Shown here piece after piece: positions 10,074 through 18,272 of a stretch of DNA of 64,000 nt. The DNA is taken from NCBI RefSeq assembly GCF_027322205.1, contig NZ_DAHVHY010000004.1:1-64000 (forward strand), given 5' to 3'. The notes beneath the pieces were generated by a model. The model saw only the letters and a program-made list of their open reading frames with translations, was not told where the DNA came from and ran no database searches. Each line of letters starts with the position of its first letter. Position 1 is the stretch's first letter. The position numbers and the translations under genes are program-made. Origin of the DNA: Acidithiobacillus sp. (GTDB taxonomy: Bacteria > Pseudomonadota > Gammaproteobacteria > Acidithiobacillales > Acidithiobacillaceae).

Positions 10074-11984
10074 TTATGGTGTCATGGAATGAGCGGGGCG
10101 AGGGTTGACAGGACCTTTCTCCCCAATAGCAAGGGGCGCATCATAATGCGCTGTGGGTTTTTCGGCAACCTTTTCTGGTGGTTTTTCATCGGGCTGCAAA
10201 TAGGCTTTGATCACCGCGCGAGCCACCGGCAGGGCTTGCCAGGCATTGTGCCCGCCATATTCCACTACCACGGCGACGGCGATTTTGGGGTGATGCACCG
10301 GCGCCCAACCGATAAAAAGAGAGTCGTTGTTATAGACGGTGTGGCCATTTTTATAACCCACCGGTACTTGTGCCGTGCCTGTTTTCCCGGCAATGGTAAT
10401 GCCGGGAATGCTGATGGTATGACAGGTGCCGGTGGTGACACAGGCCTCCATACCCTTATGGATGGCATGCATGGCCGCCGCCGAAATATGCAGATTAACA
10501 GGTGGCGCATGAGGAATGGGTGTTGTCTGGCCGGTATTCGGATTGATGAGCGCTTTGGCGACCTGGGGCTGAACCAGATAGCCGCCGTTGGCGAGGGCGG
10601 CGACCGCGCGGGCCAACTGCAATGGCGTTTCCAGCAAATAACCCTGACCGATTCCGAGAATGACGGAATCTCCCGTGTACCAGGGCGCATGCAGATGCTT
10701 ACGCTTCCAGGCCGGAGTCGGCACCAGACCACTGGCACCGCCCGGCAGATCGATGGGAGTTTTTCTGCCGAAGCCAAATCGCCACAGGGCCTTGTCCTGC
10801 AGGGCGATGCCCATTTTCACTGCGAGCTTGTAGTAAAAGACGTCTACCGACCAGGCTAGCGCCTTGGTCAGGCCGGTGTTGCCGAATCCCGCACGGTTCC
10901 AGTCCCAATAGGTGTGGCCGCCGAGCTGATAATTGCCCGCACAGAAGGTATGAAAATCCGGAGTGATGACGCCTTCCTGCACCGCCTCTATGGAATAGAA
11001 GGGTTTGGCGCAGGATCCCGGTGGATAGAGACCATTGTCCGCACGGTTCATCAGCGGCCGCCCTGGGTTATCCAGGAGACTCTGCCAGTGGGCCGTGCTG
11101 ATGCCGTCCACGAACCAGTTGGCGTTGAAGCTGGGGCTGGTGACCATGGCCAGTACGGCGCCATTGTCAGGGTCCAAAGCGACGATGGCGCCGCGATACC
11201 CCTTGCCTTTTTGTAAAGCTGCTGCCCCCGCCTGTTGCACGCGCAGGCGCAGATGGGTGAGCAAATTATCTCCGGGGTGCGTCGGCATCTCACGCAGCGT
11301 ACCCACCTGTAGCCCGCGCGCGTCGATATCCTTGATCCTATAGCCCATGGTGCCGCGTAGTTGGCGCTCGTAATAGCGCTCCAGGCCATTCTTGCCGATA
11401 TAATTACGCCCGACATAATTGCGGGCGTGAAAATCCTGCAGATCGGCGGCAGTAACAGGGCCGACATAGCCGACGACGTGGGAGAAAAGTGCATCATAGG
11501 GATAATAGCGATGCAGCAAGGCGACCACTCGCACGCCGGGTAGGTCCAGCGCGCGTACGGCTACAGCGGCGATCTGCGCTGGTGTCAGATTGGTCTTGAG
11601 GACCACTGGATCGAAATCCGGTTTTCCCAGGCGCAAATCCTGAAATTGGCGCATATCGTCTGCGCTCAGACCGAGCATCTGCTGCAGACGCTGCAACGTC
11701 TCCTGCAAATGGGGCACCTGGTCGGGGGTGATTTCCAGGGCATAGGTAGGCTGGTTTTCCGCCAGCGCCGCACCATGATCGGCAAGCACCAGACCGCGGG
11801 GCGGGGCGACGGGGACGAGAGCTACATGATTATCGTAAGCCAGTGTGCGGAACTTGGAAAAATGTAGTATTTCAAGGTCCATAATACGTAATGCCACGGC
11901 GAGAATCGCCAATAGCATCAGCACCGTCGCGACGCCGAGTCGGAAGCGGAAGCTGCTATGCTGGTCAGGATCAGAAAGAGGCAT
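10074..11984 (-). CDS. mrdA: Penicillin-binding protein 2
   Basis: Start chosen at MPLSDPDQHSSFRFRLGV. Class B PBP: ...GLYPPGSCAKPFYSIEAVQEG..., SVDVFYYKLA, AGKTGTAQVP. Confidence 0.88.
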   Translation of the reverse strand: MPLSDPDQHSSFRFRLGVATVLMLLAILAVALRIMDLEILHFSKFRTLAYDNHVALVPVAPPRGLVLADHGAALAENQPTYALEITPDQVPHLQETLQRLQQMLGLSADDMRQFQDLRLGKPDFDPVVLKTNLTPAQIAAVAVRALDLPGVRVVALLHRYYPYDALFSHVVGYVGPVTAADLQDFHARNYVGRNYIGKNGLERYYERQLRGTMGYRIKDIDARGLQVGTLREMPTHPGDNLLTHLRLRVQQAGAAALQKGKGYRGAIVALDPDNGAVLAMVTSPSFNANWFVDGISTAHWQSLLDNPGRPLMNRADNGLYPPGSCAKPFYSIEAVQEGVITPDFHTFCAGNYQLGGHTYWDWNRAGFGNTGLTKALAWSVDVFYYKLAVKMGIALQDKALWRFGFGRKTPIDLPGGASGLVPTPAWKRKHLHAPWYTGDSVILGIGQGYLLETPLQLARAVAALANGGYLVQPQVAKALINPNTGQTTPIPHAPPVNLHISAAAMHAIHKGMEACVTTGTCHTISIPGITIAGKTGTAQVPVGYKNGHTVYNNDSLFIGWAPVHHPKIAVAVVVEYGGHNAWQALPVARAVIKAYLQPDEKPPEKVAEKPTAHYDAPLAIGEKGPVNPRPAHSMTP

Positions 11985-12072
11985 AATCGGGAACGACCTG
12001 GTTCGGTTTGCAAATGACTGGGGCGCTTCGTACACTCGGAAGCAAAATCCTTGGTGAGATGGGGTGGCGCAG

Positions 12073-12311
12073 TGTTGGAGTCCCGTTTTGAATCTCTGTT
12101 CGCAGAGCTGGAAAGCATTGTAACGGATTATCGCGGATTGCGTCGTCATCTGGAAGGAGACGGGCGTGACAAGCGTTCGCTGCAGGGTCTGCAAAAACAA
12201 ATCCAGATGCTCGATGCCGAAAATGTCTTGCTGCGGGAACGTCAGGAAGGGATATGCCGGCGCTTGAGTGAGTTGCTCGCGCAGGTGAGCCAGTGGGAAA
12301 ACGAAGCATAA
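12073..12311 (+). CDS. Small coiled-coil protein, TIGR02449/ZapB-like, upstream of zapA
   Basis: LESRFESLFAELESIVTDYRGLRRHLEG...LRERQEGICRRLSELLAQVSQWENEA, just upstream of zapA. Start uncertain (the ORF is open from 12051). Confidence 0.65.
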
Positions 12312-12327
12312 AACCATACTGATGGAG

Positions 12328-12648
12328 ATGAACGTGCCAGAAACAACCCGCAGTTCCACCACCCATCACGTCACTATCACTTTGCTGGGGCAAAGTTATC
12401 AGGTGCCCTGCCAACCTGAAGAGCAGGTACTGCTGCTGGAGGCGGTGGCATTACTGAATCAGCAGCTCGAAGCCACCCGGGCCGGAGGCCGCACGATTGG
12501 TAAGGAGCGCACGGCGCTGATGGTGGCGGTTAATCTAGCAGCAGATCTGCAGCGTGCGCGCCAGGAATTGCAGGCGCGCGATGATCAACTCGATGCTGTG
12601 GAGGCCCGCTTGCGCTGGCTGGTTGACATGGGTAAGGGGGCGGAGTAG
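12328..12648 (+). CDS. zapA: Cell division protein ZapA
   Basis: HHVTITLLGQSYQVPCQPEEQVLLLEAVALLNQQLEATR...TALMVAVNLAADL. Confidence 0.88.
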   Translation: MNVPETTRSSTTHHVTITLLGQSYQVPCQPEEQVLLLEAVALLNQQLEATRAGGRTIGKERTALMVAVNLAADLQRARQELQARDDQLDAVEARLRWLVDMGKGAE

Positions 12649-12654
12649 CTTGGT

Positions 12655-12840
12655 TCCAGCCTCCTGCGGGGCGCGAGTAGCCGAGATGATTCCTGAACCA
12701 ACATTGTCTATCCAGGGAATTCTCAGTCATCATCGTGGTGTGCAGCTCCCTTGCGGAGTGGCCTGAAGCGGTGTGTGGATTCCCACCTGTACATCAGGTT
12801 CTGGGGGTAGCGGGCTGCACGACCCAGGCGGGGGGTTCTT
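12655..12840 (+). ncRNA. ssrS: 6S RNA (SsrS); boundaries approximate
   Basis: Non-coding gap in the conserved zapA-ssrS-fthC position. Eye alignment to E. coli 6S: 'GGATTCCCACCTGTACATCAGGTTCTGGGGGTAGCGGGCTGC' resembles 'ACATTCACCTTGAACCAAGGGTTCAAGGGTTACAGCCTGC', and 'AGCCGAGATGATTCCTGAACCA' resembles the 5' strand. Confidence 0.72.
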
Positions 12841-13455
12841 TTGTTTTCAGGGCCGGATGATATACCCGCGAAAAGCCCATTACGCCGACGCATGCGTCAG
12901 CAGCGGCGTGACCTTTCCGCCGAGGCATTATATTCCGCAGCCGTGGCCTTGTCTGACCATTTGGTGCGTCTCAACCACTTTCAGCGGGCTCGCCATATCG
13001 GCCTCTACTGGCCCATGCAGGGTGAAATCAGTCCCTTGCCGATCATGCAGCATCCCATTGCGGCCAATAAGCATTTTTATCTGCCCGTGCTCGCCGGGCA
13101 TTTTGCGCGCAGCCTGCGCTTTGCGCCCCTTCACTCCAATGTAGTCCTGCGCCATAATCGCTTTCGCATTCCCGAGCCGCAGGTGTCTCCCCGCCAGCAC
13201 TGTTCTGTGCGTGAACTGGATTTGCTGATCCTGCCGCTGGTGGCTTTTGACGCCGAAGGTTATCGTCTGGGGATGGGGGGGGGCTTCTATGATCGCAGTC
13301 TGGCGCATCTGCCCCACCGTCGCAGTTGGCGGCGACCTCGGCTGATCGGGGTAGGTCATGCTTTTCAGGAAGTGCCCCATGTGCCCAGAGAGCCCTGGGA
13401 TATCCCCCTGGGCATTGTCTGTACGGAAATGGGTTGCTACAGAATCAGATCATGA
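12841..13455 (+). CDS. fthC: 5-formyltetrahydrofolate cyclo-ligase
   Basis: LRRRMRQQRRDLS...GLYWPMQGEISPLPI...LLILPLVAFDAEGYRLGMGGGFYDR. Start uncertain. Confidence 0.92.
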   Translation: MFSGPDDIPAKSPLRRRMRQQRRDLSAEALYSAAVALSDHLVRLNHFQRARHIGLYWPMQGEISPLPIMQHPIAANKHFYLPVLAGHFARSLRFAPLHSNVVLRHNRFRIPEPQVSPRQHCSVRELDLLILPLVAFDAEGYRLGMGGGFYDRSLAHLPHRRSWRRPRLIGVGHAFQEVPHVPREPWDIPLGIVCTEMGCYRIRS

Positions 13456-15264
13456 TGGAACGGAAGCGCAACGATTTTCCGCTGTTGCCGTTGCTCCCTC
13501 TAGCCAGGCACGGCGACGCGCAAGGACGACATCATCCACATCCTCTAGCGATTCCAGCCAGACCGTATCCTGTGGAGGCGGGGCGGGGGTCAGTTGAGTT
13601 TCCCTAAGAATATCATCGCGGAAGAACTGAACACGTAGCGCAGCGCCCGCGGGAGCCGCATCCAGTTGTGCCGGTAATTGTTCCGCTGTAGTCCGGACGC
13701 CATCAATGGCGACGAGAATGTCGTCCGGAGACAACCCTGCCTGCTCTGCCGGGCCGCCACTCTGCACATGGCGCAACTGAGCACCCAGCGCGTGCGGACG
13801 CCAGTGCGCACCCAGCCAGACCTGCGGGGTTTTTTCGCAGGCCTGTCCGCCTTCATCCTGCGGGCCGTTGGCGGCGCGCAGGTGCAGCGCAATGCCCATT
13901 TCCGCCAACAGCGCGCGCAACGGCAGGTCGGTCTTCTCGGTAATCCAAGCCTCCAAACGCGCAGCGAGCGTCCGCCCGGCGAGCGCCTCGACCAGATTGA
14001 TGCATTGGCCTTCCGGCAGTGCTTTGCCGGTGCGGCCGTAATCTTGCCACAGCCGGACGAGCAAGGTGTCGAGACTCTGGCTGCCGGCACTCTCCAGGCG
14101 CAAACTGAGGTCCAGACAGAGGGCCAGCAGGGCGCCCTTGTTATAATAACTGATCTCAAAGTTGGCGCTGTTGACGTGCGGATGATAGAGCTTGATCCAG
14201 GCATCTTCACTGGATTCCCCCAGACTTTGCAGGAAACGTCCGGGGCGGCGCAGCAGACGGGTCAGCTCCTTCCCGACGCCGCGCAGGTATTGCGCGGGCG
14301 TGGTCAGATCGGCGCGGCGCAGGCAGAGATCATCATAGTAGGAGGTGATACCCTCGAATATCCAGAGGTCGCGGGTGAGCGCCTCCCGGTCCAGGGTACT
14401 GGTGCCGAGCACCGCGGGACGAATGGCCTGCACCAGCCAGCTATGGAAATACTCGTGACTGACCAGACCCAGGAAGCGCTGATAATGGTCGTCGTTGCGG
14501 CCACTCAGGTCATCCCGGGCGCAAAGGAGGGCGCTGGAAGCGCGATGCTCCAATCCCCCATAACCATCAGTACTGGTCATGCACAGAAAGTGGTACTCGG
14601 CAAAGGCGGCATCGCCCCAGAAACGCTGCTGCCAGTCACAGATGCGCGTCAGGTCGGGACCCAGCCGTTGCAGGTCTGCCTGATGGCCTCCTTGAATGAG
14701 CAGGTGATGGGGCCGCCCTCCTGCCGAAAAGTCCAGCAGAGTGAGCCTGCCCATGAGCAGCGGATGATCAATGAAGGCGCGATACTCAGAGGCAATAAAG
14801 CGGCCCCAGCCCCAGGTCGCACCGCTCTGCCGGGGGAGGGCGGTGGCCACCTGCCAATCTTCCGGACCCTCCAGGAGGACTACATGCGCTTGGTCTTCCT
14901 GCCCCAGGACCCGCAAGTAAATGGCCGGGCCGTTAAAAAAGCCCCCCTGATCATCCAGATATGCCGTGCGTACTGAGCGGTCGAAAGCGTACACGGTATA
15001 ATGGATGACGACCGGGCCATGCCCCGCCGCGAGACGCCAGCGGTCCTTACCGGTTTTGTGCAGGGCGACATCCTGCCCATTACGCGCTGCGCGGATTTGT
15101 GTCACATGGCGGGCGAGGTCGCGGATAGTATAGCTGCCGGGCACCCATGCGGGCAGGGCGAGGATTTGTCCTTCCGGGTCCGGTGCGGAAATACTCAGGG
15201 ATACTCGAAAAAGGTGTGCCTGCGGCTCGGCGCTGATCTGGTAATTCAGTGGGACAGAACTCAA
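13450..15264 (-). CDS. M61-family (glycyl aminopeptidase-like) metallopeptidase with PDZ domain
   Basis: YQISAEPQAHLFRVSLSISAPDPEGQILALPAWVPGSYTIRDLARHV...LGLVSHEYFHSWLVQAIRP (HExxH-type) and C-terminal PDZ (AEQAGLSPDDILVAIDGV). Putative TTG start at 15264 preceded by AGGAG. Confidence 0.88.
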   Translation of the reverse strand: MSSVPLNYQISAEPQAHLFRVSLSISAPDPEGQILALPAWVPGSYTIRDLARHVTQIRAARNGQDVALHKTGKDRWRLAAGHGPVVIHYTVYAFDRSVRTAYLDDQGGFFNGPAIYLRVLGQEDQAHVVLLEGPEDWQVATALPRQSGATWGWGRFIASEYRAFIDHPLLMGRLTLLDFSAGGRPHHLLIQGGHQADLQRLGPDLTRICDWQQRFWGDAAFAEYHFLCMTSTDGYGGLEHRASSALLCARDDLSGRNDDHYQRFLGLVSHEYFHSWLVQAIRPAVLGTSTLDREALTRDLWIFEGITSYYDDLCLRRADLTTPAQYLRGVGKELTRLLRRPGRFLQSLGESSEDAWIKLYHPHVNSANFEISYYNKGALLALCLDLSLRLESAGSQSLDTLLVRLWQDYGRTGKALPEGQCINLVEALAGRTLAARLEAWITEKTDLPLRALLAEMGIALHLRAANGPQDEGGQACEKTPQVWLGAHWRPHALGAQLRHVQSGGPAEQAGLSPDDILVAIDGVRTTAEQLPAQLDAAPAGAALRVQFFRDDILRETQLTPAPPPQDTVWLESLEDVDDVVLARRRAWLEGATATAENRCASVPS

Positions 15265-15370
15265 GGCAGCACTCCTAACGCCAGGCGGCGGCCACCACCG
15301 GTTGCCAGCCCCCTCCCTGCAGATCAATGGCGATGACGATGCTCTGCATGGATTGAATATGCATGATTGC

Positions 15371-16024
15371 TCAGAATACGAAGCGGGTCGGCAGCGGCTT
15401 GTGACGCAAGGGCGGAACTTCTGTCTCGAAGAGTTCCGAGCTTTCAAAGATGCCTGGCTGGGAGTGGACGATCCGCCGCACCCGCATGGCGGGGCCGGTG
15501 CCGAGAATGGCGATCAACCGCCCACCGATGGTTAGTTGCTCTTTGAAGGCATCCGGCAGCACCGGCAAGGATCCGGTGATACAGATGGCATCATAGGGGG
15601 CATTCCCTGCCCAACCAAGGGAACCATCACCAACATGCAGGTGGGCATTATGCACGCCCTGCACCCGCAAACAGCCTTCTGCCGTTCGGGAGAGTTCGGC
15701 GCGATCCTCGACACTGTGTACCATCCCCGCGAGTTGTGCCATCAGTGCCGTCAGGTAGCCGCTTCCGGTACCGATCTCCAGCACCCGATCCTGTTCACGC
15801 AGATCCAGTTCCTGCAAGACCCGTGCCTCCATCTTCGGCGTCCACATGATCTCGCCATGCCCCAAAGGCAAATTAAAATCAGCAAAAGCCAAATGCCGAT
15901 ATGGGGTCGGCACGAAAAGTTCACGCTTCACTTGCGCAACAGTGGCCAGCACACGGGGGTCGAGTACATCCCAAGTGCGAATCTGAGTGTCAATCATGGT
16001 ACGGCGGAGGGCATCAAAGTCCAT
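15371..16024 (-). CDS. Protein-L-isoaspartate O-methyltransferase family protein
   Basis: MDFDALRRTMIDTQIRTWDVLDPRVL...VLEIGTGSGYLTALMAQLAGMVHSVE. Pcm-like SAM methyltransferase. Confidence 0.88.
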   Translation of the reverse strand: MDFDALRRTMIDTQIRTWDVLDPRVLATVAQVKRELFVPTPYRHLAFADFNLPLGHGEIMWTPKMEARVLQELDLREQDRVLEIGTGSGYLTALMAQLAGMVHSVEDRAELSRTAEGCLRVQGVHNAHLHVGDGSLGWAGNAPYDAICITGSLPVLPDAFKEQLTIGGRLIAILGTGPAMRVRRIVHSQPGIFESSELFETEVPPLRHKPLPTRFVF

Positions 16025-16177
16025 AGAGAAAATCAGGGTTCCAGTGGTTTTCCGCCATTTAGGCATGGGTCTTGTGGCAAGTCAATCCACCGCCTACGGG
16101 CGCGCCCGCAAGCGGGTGATTGGCTTGGCGTCCGTCCTGTGCTCCAATAGCCTTTAGGTACTGCAAAGGAGCTCTTC

Positions 16178-17116
16178 TTGGAAAGCCGTGCACACGCGCT
16201 GGTAGCACTCATTTTTTTGGCCGTTCTGGGGGTCGGAGTGGCGGTAGTCGGCATGTGGATGCATCGTGGTGCGCGGCCGGGCATCGTCTTCGACGTGATT
16301 TCCCCCTACAGCGTTGCGGGTCTCACCCTTCAGGCACCGGTGCGCTTCAAAGGGGTGCGGGTGGGAGACGTAACCGCGATTGGTCTGGATCCGGCGAATC
16401 CGCGCATGATCAGGGTGCAGATCATTGTGGATAAGGCGACACCCATTACCCGCGCGACCTTCGCCGAACTGGCACCGCAAGGGGTGACCGGGCTGAGTTA
16501 TTTGTCCCTGACCGATCATGGTACTAATTTCGCGCCTTTGCCGAGGGTGTCCGGGCGACCGGCTGAAATTCCCATGCATCCCAGCTTTTTTGAGGTGCTG
16601 TCCCGTAATGGCGAATCGCTGGTGAATCGCAGCAACGAGTTGGCTGTCCGCCTGACTTCACTGTTAACTGACGATAATCGCACACGTTTTGCGCAGACGC
16701 TTATTCATGTGGATCAGGCCACAGACCAGTTGGTGCAAATCGAGACCGCATTATTGCCGACCCTTAAAGCACTGCCTGCCATGGTCGCTGCCACCCGGTC
16801 CACCATGGAGGCGAGCCATCTGCTCATTGCCCATCTTGATGCGCTGACCGTGGCGGCGCAAGCGCCGCTGGCGGATACGGCGGAGGCTGCCAAGTCACTG
16901 CGTGGACTCAGTGTTGCTGGAGAGCGGGCGGCAAATACCCTCAATTACGACACCTTACCGCAGGTGGATCGCCTCACCCAAAGCCTGATGACCAGCAGTG
17001 CGGCGTTAGAGGATCTCAGCCATTCGCTGCAGCGTTCCCCGCAATCATTGCTCTACGGCGATCGTGGCCCGCCGCCGGGACCGGGTGAGTCGGGCTTTTC
17101 CGCAGGAGGAAACTGA
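16178..17116 (+). CDS. MlaD/MCE-domain lipid-transport protein
   Basis: TTG start; N-terminal TM, then MCE domain (PYSVAGLTLQAPVRFKGVRVGDVTAIGLDPANPRMIRVQIIVDKATPITRATFAELAPQGVTGLSYLSL). Confidence 0.88.
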   Translation: MESRAHALVALIFLAVLGVGVAVVGMWMHRGARPGIVFDVISPYSVAGLTLQAPVRFKGVRVGDVTAIGLDPANPRMIRVQIIVDKATPITRATFAELAPQGVTGLSYLSLTDHGTNFAPLPRVSGRPAEIPMHPSFFEVLSRNGESLVNRSNELAVRLTSLLTDDNRTRFAQTLIHVDQATDQLVQIETALLPTLKALPAMVAATRSTMEASHLLIAHLDALTVAAQAPLADTAEAAKSLRGLSVAGERAANTLNYDTLPQVDRLTQSLMTSSAALEDLSHSLQRSPQSLLYGDRGPPPGPGESGFSAGGN

Positions 17117-17120
17117 GCGC

Positions 17121-17786
17121 ATGCGACACCCTTTTTCTAAATGTTCATCAGCAGGGAAGCGCATAATGCTGGCAGGCCTGGTTCTGCTTGTCGCTGGTTG
17201 CGCCACCAGCGTCCCATGGCGGGTGCCCTACGATATCACGCCGCCGCATCTCGCCCTTCCGGCCAGCAATACGGGCACAACGACGGCGCTGCCCGTGTTG
17301 CGTTTGGCTCGGGTCAGCGCCGCGCATTGGCTGAAAGCGGACACCTACCAGTATCATTTGCTCTATCAGGAGCCACAGCGCCTGCTGGCCTACCGGGATG
17401 CCCGCTGGATCGGCACCCCGCCGCAGATGATTGCCAGCCGCTTGCAACATCAATTGGAAGACTCCGGCCAGTGGCGGGCGGTTTTGGCGGGGCAGTCCAG
17501 AGGCACAGCGACCTGGCTGTTGCAGGTCAGACTGACGGACTTCGTGGTGAATTTCAGCGGGCCGGAGGCGGGCAAGGCACTGGTCGCCGGGACCGCGACG
17601 CTGGTGAATACTGCTGATTATCAGGTGGCTGCCCAGCACAGTTTTCGTTTCACCGAGACGCTTCCCCGTGCGAGTGCGCAGGGCGGTGCCGTGGCCATGG
17701 CCGGGGCAAGTGAACGTTTTGTCACAGCGGTGAGTGGTTGGGCCGCGCAGGTGGCAGGCACCGGGAAGTCTGCGCTCCGGCCTTAG
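17121..17786 (+). CDS. ABC-type transport auxiliary lipoprotein (PqiC/DUF330-like)
   Basis: Lipobox-containing N terminus (IMLAGLVLLVAGCATS), LRLARVSAAHWLKADTYQYHLLYQEPQRLLAYRDARWIGTPPQMIASRL. Confidence 0.82.
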   Translation: MRHPFSKCSSAGKRIMLAGLVLLVAGCATSVPWRVPYDITPPHLALPASNTGTTTALPVLRLARVSAAHWLKADTYQYHLLYQEPQRLLAYRDARWIGTPPQMIASRLQHQLEDSGQWRAVLAGQSRGTATWLLQVRLTDFVVNFSGPEAGKALVAGTATLVNTADYQVAAQHSFRFTETLPRASAQGGAVAMAGASERFVTAVSGWAAQVAGTGKSALRP

Positions 17787-17795
17787 GGTTTTACT

Positions 17796-18272
17796 TCACT
17801 CCTCCTGGTGCTTGACCACCAGCACCGGACAACTGGCGTAATGGATAATGTTGTTGGCGACGGAACCCAGCAGCAATCGGCCAATGGCGCCGTGGCCATG
17901 ACTGCCCACTACCAGCATATCCACTGCATGAGCCTTGCCGAAGGCAATCACCGCCTTCCCGATATTCTCCCCACTTTCCTCCAGTTCTACCCGCGGTGTG
18001 ATGCCGTCTTCGGCTATGGATTGGCGCAGTTTTTCCATCTCGGCATGGGCCAGATGGAGCAGCTTTTCGCGCAGATCCAGGGTCGGCGGCAGAATTTCTT
18101 CCGGCATCTGCAGATTGAGCATTTGCGGGTTGAAAATGTGGAGCATGGTGAGCCGGGCGTCGTGTAATTGGGCCTCTTGCGCCGCCATCCGGGCGGTGTA
18201 CAGGGCCATCGGCGAAAAATCGACGGCCACCAAAATATGCTTTATGGGGGTCTTTACGGGTGATTTATCCAC
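17796..18272 (-). CDS. Universal stress protein (UspA family)
   Basis: HILVAVDFSPMALYTARMAAQEA...MLVVGSHGHGAIGRLLLGSVANNIIHYASCPVLVVK; GTG start overlapping the proS stop. Confidence 0.95.
   Translation of the reverse strand: MDKSPVKTPIKHILVAVDFSPMALYTARMAAQEAQLHDARLTMLHIFNPQMLNLQMPEEILPPTLDLREKLLHLAHAEMEKLRQSIAEDGITPRVELEESGENIGKAVIAFGKAHAVDMLVVGSHGHGAIGRLLLGSVANNIIHYASCPVLVVKHQEE

Noticed and set aside
10074-12362. 762-aa version of PBP2
   Set aside because: The first 126 residues run antisense through the zapA region and the upstream small gene; the PBP2 start is more likely at 11984.
13678-14976. 432-aa plus-strand ORF
   Set aside because: Antisense to the M61 peptidase gene, which shows family motifs.
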